Of a DNA stretch of 64,000 bases, positions 17,796 to 26,556 are shown one piece after another. The notes under the pieces are model-generated. The model did not search any database, was not told the DNA's origin, and was given only the letters and a program-made list of their open reading frames with translations. Location of the stretch: NCBI RefSeq assembly GCF_002929215.1, contig NZ_PJII01000003.1, positions 124,001-188,000 on the forward strand, written 5' to 3'. How positions within the stretch are numbered: the first letter of the stretch is position 1; each line of letters begins with the position of its first letter. Position numbers and translations under genes: made by a program. Origin of the DNA: Arthrobacter sp. ZGTC412 (GTDB taxonomy: Bacteria > Actinomycetota > Actinomycetes > Actinomycetales > Micrococcaceae).

Positions 17796-19015
17796 ACGAT
17801 GGCCGAAATGCCGGTGACGGCACGGCCCACAATCAGGGTGTTGATCTCGAACGATCCTTCATAGGTGTAGATGGCTTCGGCGTCCGAGAAAATCTTCGCC
17901 ATCCGGTAATCGGTCACAATGCCGTTCCCACCCAGGATTGACCGGCCCAGCGCCACCGACTCCCGCATCCGGGCGCTGAGGTAGGACTTGGCCAGCGCCA
18001 CCTGCGGCATGTCGGCGACCCCTTCGTCCTGGAGCCTGGCAAGGCCCACCATCATGCCCATGCTCGCCACAGTGTTGCCGAGCATGGTCACGAGCTGTTG
18101 CTGGATGAGCTGGAACTGCGCCAGCGGGCGCCCGAACTGGTGGCGTTCGACGGCGTACTGCCGGGCAACGTCGAACGCCGCCAGCTGCTGGCCCACGGCC
18201 TGCCACGCAACCATGATGCGGGAGCCGCGCAGCAGCTCGTTGGTGTCCTCGAAGCTGCTGATGGCGGCGAAGCGGTCAGCCTCCGCCACCCGGACGTTTT
18301 CAAGGACAATGTCGGCGTTCTGGACGGTCCGCAGGGCTATCTTGTTTTCGATCCGGGACCGGCTGACACCGGGCAGGGTGGCGTCCACGATGAAGCCCCG
18401 CACTGATCCGTCGGCCTCGTCCCTGGCCCAGACCAGCACGTAGTCGCAGAACGTCCCGTTGCCGATCCACCGCTTTGCCCCGTTCAGCACCCAGGTGTCG
18501 CCGCCGTCGTCGGGCTTTCCCGTGGCAGACGAGATCCTCCGGGCACGGGTCTCCATGCCCCGGGCCACGTCCGAGCCGTGGTCCGGTTCCGTCAGCGCGA
18601 AGGCGCCGGTGATGCGCAGGTTGGAGGCGTCCTCGAGCAGCCGGTGCCGTTGGTCGGCGGAGCCGAAGGCGTACAGGGACTCAACAAAAAGGTCGTGATG
18701 GACCAGGAAGAAGGTGGCGATCGAGGTGTCCACGCGCGTCATCTCGGCGATCACCAGTCCGGCGAACAAGTGGCTGTAGCCGCGCTGCGCCGGGGTGCTC
18801 AGCTGCAGGGCGGCCAGTTTGGGCAGGATGTGCGCCGGAAATTCTGCCTTGTTCCACCAGTCCCCCGCGAAGGGGGCGATCTCCGCTGCCAGGAACCCGC
18901 GCAGTTCGGCCAGCTTGTCCCGTTCGGCCTGGTTCAGCAAGGATTCGACCGCGAAGAAGTCCGCCGAGGGCAAGCTGGACATTGTTTCAGCGGCTTGATG
19001 GGCAGCGGTAGTCAT
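17792..19015 (-). CDS. Acyl-CoA dehydrogenase, glutaryl-CoA dehydrogenase-like
   Basis: 407 residues. FAD enzyme oxidising an acyl-CoA to the enoyl-CoA. Conserved signatures: [46 protein letters not shown], and the C-terminal [21 protein letters not shown] containing catalytic base Glu386. That C-terminal form is typical of the glutaryl-CoA dehydrogenase branch, but substrate cannot be fixed from sequence alone. The start overlaps the end of the upstream SDR gene by 4 bases, so the two form an operon in which the SDR could act as 3-hydroxyacyl-CoA dehydrogenase. Confidence 0.9.
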   Translation of the reverse strand: MTTAAHQAAETMSSLPSADFFAVESLLNQAERDKLAELRGFLAAEIAPFAGDWWNKAEFPAHILPKLAALQLSTPAQRGYSHLFAGLVIAEMTRVDTSIATFFLVHHDLFVESLYAFGSADQRHRLLEDASNLRITGAFALTEPDHGSDVARGMETRARRISSATGKPDDGGDTWVLNGAKRWIGNGTFCDYVLVWARDEADGSVRGFIVDATLPGVSRSRIENKIALRTVQNADIVLENVRVAEADRFAAISSFEDTNELLRGSRIMVAWQAVGQQLAAFDVARQYAVERHQFGRPLAQFQLIQQQLVTMLGNTVASMGMMVGLARLQDEGVADMPQVALAKSYLSARMRESVALGRSILGGNGIVTDYRMAKIFSDAEAIYTYEGSFEINTLIVGRAVTGISAIV

Positions 19016-19863
19016 TTCGGTCCCATCCGGATGGCGCCGTCGAGGCGGATGGTTTCGCCGTTCAGCATGGCGTTGTCCACGATGTGCGCCACCAGGCTGG
19101 CGTATTCGTCAGGCTTGCCCAGCCGGGAGGGGTGCGGCACCTGGGCACCCAGGGAATCCTGTGCTTCTTGCGGCAGCCCGGCCATCATGGGCGTTTCGAA
19201 GATCCCGGGAGCTATGGTGACCACCCGCACCAGCGAGCGCGCGAGTTCCCGTGCGATGGGCAGGGTCATGGCTGCGACTGCGCCTTTGGAAGCAGCGTAG
19301 GCGGGCTGGCCGATCTGTCCCTCAAAAGCGGCCACGGAAGCAGTGTTGATGATGACGCCCCGCTCGGGTCCGCCCAGTTCTGTGGTGGCCGGCTCGGTGG
19401 CAACCATCGCCGCTGCTGCGAGGCGGACCACATTGAAGGTCCCCACCAGGTTGACCTGGATGACCCGGTTGAAGGCCTCCAACGGAAGCACACCCTCCCG
19501 GCCCAGCACCTTGCCGGGGGTGGCGATGCCGGCGCAGTTGACCACGATCCTCAATGGGCCGAGTGCCGTGGCGGCGTCGACGGCGGCCTGGACCTCAGCT
19601 TGGCTCGTCACGTCCGCGGGCACAAAAACAGCCGACTTTACCGGGCTTTCTCTGGGGCCGCCGTCCTGGTGGTTGCCACCGCTGTTCAAAGCCGCACTGT
19701 TCAGCGCCCCGCTGTTCAGCTCCGCCGCGAAGGCCTCGCCTGCTGAGGAGGGAAGGTCAACAAGCACAACTGTTGCTCCGCCGTCGAACAGCCTCCGGGC
19801 CGTGGCGGCGCCCAGGCCCGATGCCCCTCCGGTAACCAGCGCCACGCTGCCAGTGACGTCCAT
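19012..19863 (-). CDS. Short-chain dehydrogenase, 3-hydroxyacyl-CoA dehydrogenase type-2-like
   Basis: 283 residues. Rossmann TGGASGLG motif at about 12-19, the NCAG motif, and catalytic Tyr/Lys in AYAASKGA. The GIFETPMM and [12 protein letters not shown] segments match the HSD17B10-like 3-hydroxy-2-methylbutyryl-CoA dehydrogenase branch, implying a beta-oxidation or branched-chain amino acid step. An unusual insert at about residues 47-62 consists of a threefold 5-residue repeat ([15 protein letters not shown]) in a surface loop. It is the first gene of the operon with the acyl-CoA dehydrogenase. A 5+5 palindrome lies in its leader region. Confidence 0.88.
   Translation of the reverse strand: MDVTGSVALVTGGASGLGAATARRLFDGGATVVLVDLPSSAGEAFAAELNSGALNSAALNSGGNHQDGGPRESPVKSAVFVPADVTSQAEVQAAVDAATALGPLRIVVNCAGIATPGKVLGREGVLPLEAFNRVIQVNLVGTFNVVRLAAAAMVATEPATTELGGPERGVIINTASVAAFEGQIGQPAYAASKGAVAAMTLPIARELARSLVRVVTIAPGIFETPMMAGLPQEAQDSLGAQVPHPSRLGKPDEYASLVAHIVDNAMLNGETIRLDGAIRMGPK
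19681..19725 (-). repeat. Three tandem 15-bp units inside the SDR gene
   Basis: Units 19681-19695, 19696-19710 and 19711-19725 all share a CTGTTCA core. They encode three consecutive Leu-Asn-Ser-containing pentapeptides. As 15 is a multiple of three, copy-number change keeps the frame. Confidence 0.7.
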
Positions 19864-19911
19864 ACATCCTCCTCGATGCGAGACCGCTTCCGCAGGAAAC
19901 TGCGAAGCATT

Positions 19912-19929
19912 AGTTAGTGAATGTTAACT
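19912..19929. promoter_or_regulatory. Candidate operator between SDR operon and GH76 gene
   Basis: AGTTA (19912-19916) and TAACT (19925-19929) form a perfect 5-bp inverted repeat with an 8-bp spacer in an AT-rich patch, about 50 bases upstream of the SDR start. Acyl-CoA dehydrogenase operons are often controlled by TetR-type regulators at similar AT-rich palindromes. A separate small hairpin (CGCAG-GAAA-CTGCG) lies at 19891-19904 in the SDR leader. Confidence 0.35.
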
Positions 19930-19998
19930 GAAATTGCATTGAATCCGCATTACCGGCCCTCCGCCGGCACGCCGTTGTCCCCGGCTAGGGTGGAAGCC

Positions 19999-21231
19999 AT
20001 GACTTCTGCGGATGCTTCTTCTCCCGTTGACTGGCAGGAAAGGGCCAACATGGCCGCCCGCTCGGTTACCGCACTTTTCGGGAAGAAGCTGTTCTTCCTG
20101 CCGGGCACGCACCTCGCGGAGGTAAAGTGGCCCGCCCCTGCCTGGCGACACGGCCTGAAGGGCACACTGCTCCAGCCCTGGCACTACTGGTGGCAGGCCC
20201 ACTATGTTGACTGCCTGGTGGATGCGGGCCGGCGGGAACTGGGGAAGGGCGCCACTCCGGCATCACGGTTCGACGGTCCCGGCAAGCCCAGCGCGGGGCG
20301 GCTGTCCTCCCGGCTGGTGCTCGGAATGTGGTTGCGCAACGCCTTCACGTTCGTCAACAACTACTACGACGACATGGCCTGGCTCGCCCTCGCCGCCCTC
20401 CGGCTCGACAAGCTGGCAGAGGAGGCGTGCAAGCCAGGGCGGCGGCGCAATGCACGCGTGCGCGAATCACTCACCCGTCAGTTCGACGCCGCCTGCACCG
20501 CTGACATGGGCGGAGGTGCTTTCTGGAGCAAAAAACGGGACTTCAAGAACACGCCGGCAACGGCACCCATTGCGCTCTTTTATGCCCGCACCGGCCGCGT
20601 TGAGAAGGCGCAGACGCTGCTGGACTGGCTGGACGCCACCCTCTTCGATCCGGACCAGGGCTTGTACTTGGACGGCGCCCGGCTCAGCCCGGAAGGGAAC
20701 GTGATCATCGACAGGGCGGTCTACACCTACAACCAGGGCCCGGTTTTGGGAGTGCTGCTTGAGCTCGGCGGGGACAGGAACCTCACCAGGGCGGCAGAAC
20801 TGGTGGCGGGGGTGGACCGGCTGCTGACCGTTCCGCTACGCGCCCCGGCGGCGGTGAGTGCCGCGGGTGCTCCCCGAAAGGTCCTGCGCTGCGAGGGAAC
20901 GGGCGACGGCGGCCTCTTCACCGGGATCCTGTGCCGTTACCTTGCCCTCGCCGCAGCCGATCCCCGGCTTCCTGAACGGACCCGGGCTGCCGCTGCCCGC
21001 CTGGTGTTAGACACTGCCGGGGCGTTTTGGGAGGGAAAGCGGCCTGCCGGCCCCGGCGATGGGCCACTTCACAGGGGGCAGGCCGGAAGGCCAATCTTCT
21101 CGATGCACGCCGCCGAACCGGCCGCCGTCACCTACCCGCCCGGAACCGTCGTCGAGCTCTCCACCCAACTGCAGGCCTGGATGGCTATCGAGGCAGCCGC
21201 TTCGATTAGCATGGCCGAACAATCACTGTGA
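19999..21231 (+). CDS. Glycoside hydrolase family 76 protein (alpha-1,6-mannanase type)
   Basis: 410 residues from the chosen ATG. The adjacent acidic pair of GH76 is present as Asp124-Asp125 in NNYYDDMAWLALA, and the aromatic-rich LQPWHYWWQAHYVDCLVDA segment is typical of the family. GH76 enzymes cleave alpha-1,6-mannan and act in mannan or cell-envelope glycan turnover. No signal peptide is visible, so it would be cytoplasmic. The ATG is preceded by TAGGGT (19986-19991) and no Shine-Dalgarno, suggesting a leaderless start; an in-frame upstream start at 19921 is possible but less likely. The 3' end overlaps the convergent YdeI-like gene by 9 bases. Confidence 0.87.
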   Translation: MTSADASSPVDWQERANMAARSVTALFGKKLFFLPGTHLAEVKWPAPAWRHGLKGTLLQPWHYWWQAHYVDCLVDAGRRELGKGATPASRFDGPGKPSAGRLSSRLVLGMWLRNAFTFVNNYYDDMAWLALAALRLDKLAEEACKPGRRRNARVRESLTRQFDAACTADMGGGAFWSKKRDFKNTPATAPIALFYARTGRVEKAQTLLDWLDATLFDPDQGLYLDGARLSPEGNVIIDRAVYTYNQGPVLGVLLELGGDRNLTRAAELVAGVDRLLTVPLRAPAAVSAAGAPRKVLRCEGTGDGGLFTGILCRYLALAAADPRLPERTRAAAARLVLDTAGAFWEGKRPAGPGDGPLHRGQAGRPIFSMHAAEPAAVTYPPGTVVELSTQLQAWMAIEAAASISMAEQSL

Positions 21232-21828
21232 CACCCCCGGCGGGCGTTTCTTCTGCGGGTAGGGCGCCTCGCCGCGGGCCAGCATGTCCACGAACCCGGC
21301 GATTTTCCGCTCCCGGGTCGCGGCCTGCTTCACCGAGTTGGTCCGGTAGATCAGGGCGAACCGGTTGGTCCTGGTGAGGACGTCGAACATCGCCTGGGCT
21401 GCAGGAACCGCGGCAATCGCAGCTGCCAGGTCCGCCGGCACTTCGGCTGCCGCCTGCCCCTCGTAGGCCCTGTCCCAGCGGCCGTCTTCCTTGGCCGCAT
21501 TCACCGCCGCCCACCCGGCATCAGTCATCCGGCCCTCGGACTCCAGCCGCGCCACGTATGTGACGTTCCGTGCCGACCAGGGGCTTTTGGGTCCCCGGGG
21601 CGTCATCCGCTGGAAGGAACTTTCACCGTCCCGGCGCCTGGCCTGGCCGTCAATCCAGCCGAAGCACAGCGCCTCATCCAGCGCCGCGGCATAGTCCAGC
21701 TGGGTAACCTGTCCGCCCTTTTTGTGCAGGACAAGCCATACACCGGGGCTGGTTTTGTGGTTTTCCTCCAGCCAGCTGCGCCACGCAGGAGCGTCCGGAA
21801 CCAGCAGTTCCTCGAGTTCAACAGCCAT
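21223..21828 (-). CDS. YdeI/OmpD-associated family protein
   Basis: 201 residues. The family pattern is clear: WRSWLEENHKTSPGVWLVLHKKG near the N-terminus, then YAAALDEALCFGWIDGQ and RMTPRGPKSPWSARN, and a C-terminal half with VLTRTNRFALIYR and KQAATRERKIAGFVDMLARGE. Members are linked to stress and peptide or bacteriocin tolerance, but no reaction is known. Start chosen at MAVELEELLV. It overlaps the GH76 gene tail-to-tail. Confidence 0.87.
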   Translation of the reverse strand: MAVELEELLVPDAPAWRSWLEENHKTSPGVWLVLHKKGGQVTQLDYAAALDEALCFGWIDGQARRRDGESSFQRMTPRGPKSPWSARNVTYVARLESEGRMTDAGWAAVNAAKEDGRWDRAYEGQAAAEVPADLAAAIAAVPAAQAMFDVLTRTNRFALIYRTNSVKQAATRERKIAGFVDMLARGEAPYPQKKRPPGVSQ

Positions 21829-21932
21829 GGCCCCTATTCTGCTCCTGCAACCCGGCAGCACAAGCGCGGCGACACCCGGCGGACCACGTGGCAGGATGGC
21901 ACCAAAGTCCCATGACTATGCAAGGAGAAGCC

Positions 21933-22667
21933 ATGCTCCGCGTCCGTCCGCTTCATTTCACCTCCAGGATCGAAGCCTGGGAACAGCTGCTCACGGCCCT
22001 GGGCCTGGCCCGCACGGAGAATTCGCCCGGGTGGCAGGTGTTCGACGCCGGTTCAGGCCGCCTGGCCCTCCACGGCGTACCGGAAGGCGCAGCCGAAGAC
22101 GGAACCACAGCGTTGGCCGTGGAGGTGGGTGATGTGGCTGAGTTCGCCCGCCGCACCAACCTCTCGGCGGCGGATGACGGAACCACGCCCGCGGAAATCA
22201 TCACCGCAGACCACGGGGAAACCTGCAAAATCACCGCGCCGGACGGTTTCAGCTTCCTGGCTGACCCAGCCGCCCCCGACGGGCCGGGAGGAGATGCTGA
22301 TCCGGCCCTCGCCGTCGTCGGGGTCTGGCTGACGGAGGACCCCACCTCCGCTTCGCAGACGCTGCGGCACGTCGGCGCCCGCCCGCGTCCCGTGCCGGAC
22401 GCTGACGAAACCGCCGACTTTACGGCCAAGAATGGCGGGGTGCTTCTGGTGCGTCCGGCGTCCGGGACTCCGCGATCCGGGCTCGGCTTTGAGTACGACG
22501 GCGGCCTCGAGCCGCTGCGGGAACGCCTCGCCTCCGCCGGGTTGGAGGCGATCATTACCGAGGAGGCGTTTGGCAGCACTCTCCACGTGCCCAACCCGGA
22601 TGCCGGCGCCGCCGCGCCCCACGTGCCAGCCACGGTATGGATCTCCGAGCGGCGTCCCATGCGGTAG
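21933..22667 (+). CDS. VOC (glyoxalase/bleomycin-resistance fold) superfamily protein
   Basis: 244 residues with two VOC-like halves: the first begins LRVRPLHFTSRIEAWEQLLTALGL and the second near AVVGVWLTEDPTSASQTLRHVG. The metal ligand pattern (His in the first strand, Glu in the last strand) is partly present, so metal-dependent activity is possible but not certain. The start ATG has AAGGAG six bases upstream. It is the first of a same-strand run with the DUF4916 gene, which begins 9 bases after its stop, suggesting co-transcription. Confidence 0.75.
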   Translation: MLRVRPLHFTSRIEAWEQLLTALGLARTENSPGWQVFDAGSGRLALHGVPEGAAEDGTTALAVEVGDVAEFARRTNLSAADDGTTPAEIITADHGETCKITAPDGFSFLADPAAPDGPGGDADPALAVVGVWLTEDPTSASQTLRHVGARPRPVPDADETADFTAKNGGVLLVRPASGTPRSGLGFEYDGGLEPLRERLASAGLEAIITEEAFGSTLHVPNPDAGAAAPHVPATVWISERRPMR

Positions 22668-22676
22668 AACTTAACC

Positions 22677-23216
22677 ATGAACGTGCGCACCCCTGACCCG
22701 AATCCCGGCTGGCTCTCCGAAGAAGACCTCTTTGAGGCGCGCGGGCGGCTGCCCATGGTTTACGTCGAGGCAGTGCCCGTCCGGCTGGATCCGCTGGGCT
22801 TCGTCAATGAAGTCGGAACCCTCCTCCAGGCGGACGAGGACGGCACCATGGTCCGGTCCCTCGTTTCCGGCCGCGTCATCTACCGGGAGACCATCCGCGC
22901 GGCCCTTCTCCGGCATATGGAGAAGGACCTTGGCCCGCTGGCGTTCCCGCAACTGCCCATCAGCCCGGTCCCCTTCACCGTGGCGGAGTACTTCCCGGCC
23001 CCGTCCCAGACCGGCTTCACGGATGAGCGCCAACACGCCGTCTCCCTGGCCTACGTGATTCCCGTGACGGGCGAATGCGAGCCCCGCCAGGACGCCCTTG
23101 AACTTACGTGGATGACCCCCGAGGAAGTGCTCAGTCCCGGCGTTCAGGTGGAGTTCACCGGTGGGCGCGGCGGTCTCATCCGGCAGGCCCTGGCTTTCGC
23201 CGGCGTGGGGTTCTGA
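22677..23216 (+). CDS. DUF4916/NUDIX-like hydrolase family protein
   Basis: 179 residues. It begins with PNPGWLSEEDLFEARGRLPMVYVEAVPVR, the signature opening of DUF4916 proteins with a NUDIX-like fold. The canonical Nudix box (GX5EX7REUXEEXGU) is not visible, so it is probably not a standard pyrophosphohydrolase. Acidic residues around ELTWMTPEEVL mimic the end of the Nudix fold. Function is unknown. It follows the VOC gene closely. Confidence 0.8.
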   Translation: MNVRTPDPNPGWLSEEDLFEARGRLPMVYVEAVPVRLDPLGFVNEVGTLLQADEDGTMVRSLVSGRVIYRETIRAALLRHMEKDLGPLAFPQLPISPVPFTVAEYFPAPSQTGFTDERQHAVSLAYVIPVTGECEPRQDALELTWMTPEEVLSPGVQVEFTGGRGGLIRQALAFAGVGF

Positions 23217-23303
23217 CACCCTCGGCCGCACCCGGCGTCCCCGACTTCCGGCACCCTCCTTTGTAGACTGTAGGGCGGACCGCAAGAGAACTTAAGGACT
23301 CCC

Positions 23304-24302
23304 ATGACCGAAACACCAGCCGCCCGGCACCATCGTGAACAGCAGGCTGGATCCCTGACCACCGGCACCCACATCCTCCTGCCCGACGGTGAACGGACGG
23401 CGGAGATCCATCAGGTGGAGCTGGAATCGGACGATTTCGGCGCGCCCGCGCTGGTACTGGCCAGCCTTGCCGGCGGCGGCACACTGCGCATCGCCGTGGG
23501 CACCACCGTGAGGGTCACCGACGGAGAGGCCGACGCCGTGAGGCAGCTTCCGCTGCCGGCGGAACCTTCTGAGGAGGCCCGGCGGGAGCAGCCCGGCGGG
23601 ACCCCCGCTGCGGCACCAGTGGCTCCTGCCGTCGTCGTACCTCCCCTGCCCCCTGTTCCGCCGGCGGCCAGTGGCCCCAGCGAGGAGGAACTCGCATTGA
23701 TCCCGGCTCCGGAGGGTACGCCGGAATCGGTGGTGGAAGCCGCGGCGGAAGCGCACCCGGACGCGATGGGAGTGCTGCTGCTGGCTGACCGGCTGGCGAA
23801 GGGCGTGAACTTCAAGTCGGGCAGCTGCCTCAAGGACCTCAGCGATCTGGCGCACGAACTCTTCATCACCCTCAAGGACGCCGACGGCTCCCTTGCTGTC
23901 GCGGACCTGCTGAACGTCCTGCCGTACGACGGGAATCCCGGCCGGTGGGCCTCCGTGGAGGCGTCCCTGGCGCTGTCCAGCTACATCTGCCGGCAGGACG
24001 GCCAGAAGGAGCGGGCAGAGGTCTACGAGAGGCTGATCCGCACGCCGGAAAACCAGGAAACTGATCCGTTCAAGGCCAGGATGGCCGCCAAGGTCCGGCA
24101 GCGCTCGCTTAACGAGCCCAACCTGTACGACAAGGAAATCTTCCGGTCCATCGACAATTCCAACCACGACGCCGAGCGGGAATGGCGGCTGCTGCGGCTC
24201 GAATCCCTGCTGTTCCTCCGCGCCCACGGGGGTTCGGAAACCATCGGGCTGGGCGAACTGGAGCGCCGCATCAGCAATGAACTTGAGGCTGTCCGCGCCT
24301 AA
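23304..24302 (+). CDS. Hypothetical protein, DUF6707-like
   Basis: 332 residues in two parts: an N-terminal beta-rich domain (about 1-80, TTGTHILLPDGERTAEIHQVE) and a C-terminal helical domain (about 145-330), joined by a Pro/Ala-rich linker (about 90-135, VVVPPLPPVPPAA). The helical half resembles tetratricopeptide-type scaffolds in spacing. The closest family I can suggest is DUF6707, tentatively. AAGGA sits upstream of the ATG. No signal peptide or membrane segment is present. Confidence 0.7.
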   Translation: MTETPAARHHREQQAGSLTTGTHILLPDGERTAEIHQVELESDDFGAPALVLASLAGGGTLRIAVGTTVRVTDGEADAVRQLPLPAEPSEEARREQPGGTPAAAPVAPAVVVPPLPPVPPAASGPSEEELALIPAPEGTPESVVEAAAEAHPDAMGVLLLADRLAKGVNFKSGSCLKDLSDLAHELFITLKDADGSLAVADLLNVLPYDGNPGRWASVEASLALSSYICRQDGQKERAEVYERLIRTPENQETDPFKARMAAKVRQRSLNEPNLYDKEIFRSIDNSNHDAEREWRLLRLESLLFLRAHGGSETIGLGELERRISNELEAVRA

Positions 24303-24349
24303 GAAATTCCCCCTACCCGGCGCCGGGCCGGAGTTGTACATTCGGGGCT

Positions 24350-25075
24350 ATGACTAACAATCTGAGCGTGGTGATCAATGCTGACGCGCCGCAGGTCTGG
24401 ACAATGCTGCGCGAACCGTCCAAAGTCGCTCAATGGCACGGCTGGCAAGCCGAGGACCTGGACGCCGAGATCAAGGAAATCTACTTCTCCTCTGACGTGG
24501 AGGAAGCGCCGGACCACACCAGCCTGACAGTCCACGGCGGGGACATCTTCGAGCTGAGGCCGGTTCCCCAGGGGACGCTGGTCAGCGTGACGCGGGCTGC
24601 CGTGGACCACAACTCCGAATGGGCGGCCTGGGACGAGGACATCACCCAGGGCTGGCTCACATTCCTGCAGCAGCTCCGCTTCACCCTGGAACGCCACCCG
24701 CACGGCAAGCGCCATACGCTGTTCCTGCAGCTACCGGGCGGACCCGGCTCTGCAATCGAAAAACTCGGCCTGACGGAACTCCCGGCGCGCGGTGACAACT
24801 ACCAGCTGACCCTCGCCACGGGTGAGGAGATCTCCGGAAAGGTCTGGTACCGGACCAACCACCAGGTGGGACTGACAGTCCACAGCTACGCGGACCACGG
24901 TGACGGCCTCCTGGTGGTCGCCGACCAGCTTGCCATCGACGACGTCCGCCCCGACGGCGGGTCCCTGGTGATCGCCTCCACGTACGGCCTGGGTGCCGGC
25001 AGGCTTGATGCGATCCGCACGTCCTGGGACGCGTGGCGGGCTGAGAACTACCCCACATCCGAACCGGTGAGCTGA
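24350..25075 (+). CDS. SRPBCC-fold protein
   Basis: 241 residues. It opens with SVVINADAPQVWTMLREPSKVAQWHGWQ, the typical first strand and helix of a START/SRPBCC domain, followed by a long beta region, a helix at about 98-110, and a second beta-rich half (about 130-240) that may be a partial duplicate of the fold. Probably a small-molecule binding protein; no enzymatic motif is visible. A TACATT -10 element (24337-24342) lies seven bases before the ATG with no Shine-Dalgarno, so leaderless expression is likely. It precedes tgt by 32 bases. Confidence 0.78.
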   Translation: MTNNLSVVINADAPQVWTMLREPSKVAQWHGWQAEDLDAEIKEIYFSSDVEEAPDHTSLTVHGGDIFELRPVPQGTLVSVTRAAVDHNSEWAAWDEDITQGWLTFLQQLRFTLERHPHGKRHTLFLQLPGGPGSAIEKLGLTELPARGDNYQLTLATGEEISGKVWYRTNHQVGLTVHSYADHGDGLLVVADQLAIDDVRPDGGSLVIASTYGLGAGRLDAIRTSWDAWRAENYPTSEPVS

Positions 25076-25090
25076 GGGACCTGCACGATT

Positions 25091-25115
25091 GCTGGCACAC
25101 TGGTACGGTGCCAGC
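25091..25115. promoter_or_regulatory. Inverted repeat covering the tgt start codon
   Basis: GCTGGCAC (25091-25098) and GTGCCAGC (25108-25115) are perfect 8-bp inverse complements with a 9-base loop; the second arm begins with the GTG start codon of tgt. In RNA the start codon would be paired, or in DNA this could be an operator. No preQ1 riboswitch-like sequence is seen. Confidence 0.5.
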
Positions 25116-26469
25116 CAACCCTGCTTCTGCTCCTTCCCCCTCTGCCGCCCTGACGGAAACCGGGCCTTCGTCCCGGCCTGCGTCCCCCCGCGAGGCGGCG
25201 CCGGATGCAGCGGCGCGGCAGTCTGAGTTCGGGTTCCGGGTGGGTACGCGCCTTACCGAGACCTGCCCTCCGTCGGCTGCCCAGGTGGCATCCAACGGCG
25301 GTCACTTCCTGGGACGCACCGGCACCATCACCACTCCCCACGGTGAGATTCAGACGCCGGCGTTCATCGCCGTCGGGACCAAAGCCACGGTCAAGGCCGT
25401 GCTGCCCGAGTCCATGGCGGACCTCGGGGCGCAAGCCTTGCTGGCCAACGCCTACCACCTGTACCTGCAGCCGGGCGCCGACATCCTGGACGAGGCGGGC
25501 GGCCTTGGCGCGTTCATGAACTGGTCCGGGCCCACTTTCACGGACTCCGGCGGATTCCAAGTGATGAGCTTGGGGTCCGGGTTCAAAAAGGTCATCGATA
25601 TGAAGTCCGTTGACACTTCAGGCCCGGATGACTCCGTTGCACCCGGCAAGGAGCGTCTCGCCCACATCGATGACGACGGCGTCTGGTTCAAATCGCACCT
25701 GAACGGCGACAAGCACCGCTTCTCCCCCGAGATTTCCATGCAGGTCCAGCACCAGATCGGCGCGGACATCATGTTCGCGTTCGACGAGCTGACCACCTTG
25801 CAGAACTCCCGGGGCTACCAGGAGGAATCGCTGGAGCGCACCCGGCAGTGGGCGTTGCGCTGCATCGAGGAGCACTTCCGCCTGACCTCCTCGCGGGTGG
25901 GCAAGCCGTACCAGGCGCTGTTCGGAGTAATCCAGGGCGCGCAGTACGAGGACCTTCGGCGGAAGGCGTGCCGTGACCTGGGCGCCATGCCCTTCGACGG
26001 GTTCGGCATCGGCGGGGCGCTGGAGAAGGAGAACCTGGGCACCATCGTCCGGTGGTGCAACGAGGAACTGCCCGAGAACAAACCGCGCCACCTGCTGGGC
26101 ATTTCGGAGCCGGACGATATCTTCACCGCCATCGAGAACGGCGCCGACACCTTCGACTGTGTCTCACCCACCCGGGTAGCGCGGAACTCGGCGTTCTACA
26201 CACCCCAGGGCCGTTTCAACTTGTCCGGCGCCAAGTACAAGCGTGACTTCGGCCCGCTCCAGGACGGCTGCGGCTGCTACACGTGCACCCATTATTCGCG
26301 GGCCTACATCCACCACCTGTTCAAGGCAAAGGAGATGCTGTCCGCCACCCTGATCTCCATCCACAACGAGCGTTTCGTGGTGAAGATGGTGGACGACGCC
26401 CGCCTGGCCATCGAGGCCGGCACCTTCTTCGATTTCAAAGCCGAGACGCTGGGACAGTACTACGCCTAA
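25108..26469 (+). CDS. tgt: tRNA-guanine transglycosylase (queuine tRNA-ribosyltransferase)
   Basis: 453 residues. Exchanges the wobble guanine of GUN-anticodon tRNAs for a queuosine precursor. DSGGFQVMSL carries the active-site Asp; FDELTTL and PFDGFGIGGAL are substrate loops; DCVSPTRVARNSAFYT is followed by the zinc site CGCYTCTHYSRAYIHHLF. The N-terminal ~50 residues form a poorly conserved Pro/Ala/Ser-rich extension, so translation might start later, though the GTG used sits in a neat promoter-proximal position. A YhhQ-type precursor transporter lies 1 kb downstream and no queuosine synthesis genes are present, which points to salvage (inference). Confidence 0.95.
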   Translation: MPANPASAPSPSAALTETGPSSRPASPREAAPDAAARQSEFGFRVGTRLTETCPPSAAQVASNGGHFLGRTGTITTPHGEIQTPAFIAVGTKATVKAVLPESMADLGAQALLANAYHLYLQPGADILDEAGGLGAFMNWSGPTFTDSGGFQVMSLGSGFKKVIDMKSVDTSGPDDSVAPGKERLAHIDDDGVWFKSHLNGDKHRFSPEISMQVQHQIGADIMFAFDELTTLQNSRGYQEESLERTRQWALRCIEEHFRLTSSRVGKPYQALFGVIQGAQYEDLRRKACRDLGAMPFDGFGIGGALEKENLGTIVRWCNEELPENKPRHLLGISEPDDIFTAIENGADTFDCVSPTRVARNSAFYTPQGRFNLSGAKYKRDFGPLQDGCGCYTCTHYSRAYIHHLFKAKEMLSATLISIHNERFVVKMVDDARLAIEAGTFFDFKAETLGQYYA

Positions 26470-26501
26470 GCCTGACCCCGCCGTCGGAATCGCCGGAGAG
26501 C

Positions 26502-26548
26502 TGCCAGGACGCCGGAGCGTTCGGGCTACCCCGCACCGTTCCAGCGAC
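26502..26548 (+). pseudogene. 47-base remnant homologous to the 3' end of the following AbiEi-like gene
   Basis: This stretch aligns without gaps to 27345-27391 inside the AbiEi-like gene, 37 of 47 bases identical, with the last 11 identical. In the same frame both read C-[QR]-D-A-x-A ... T-V-P-A-T. It is therefore likely the surviving 3' end of a second copy of that gene, left between tgt and the present copy. Confidence 0.5.
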
Positions 26549-26556
26549 CCGGGGTT

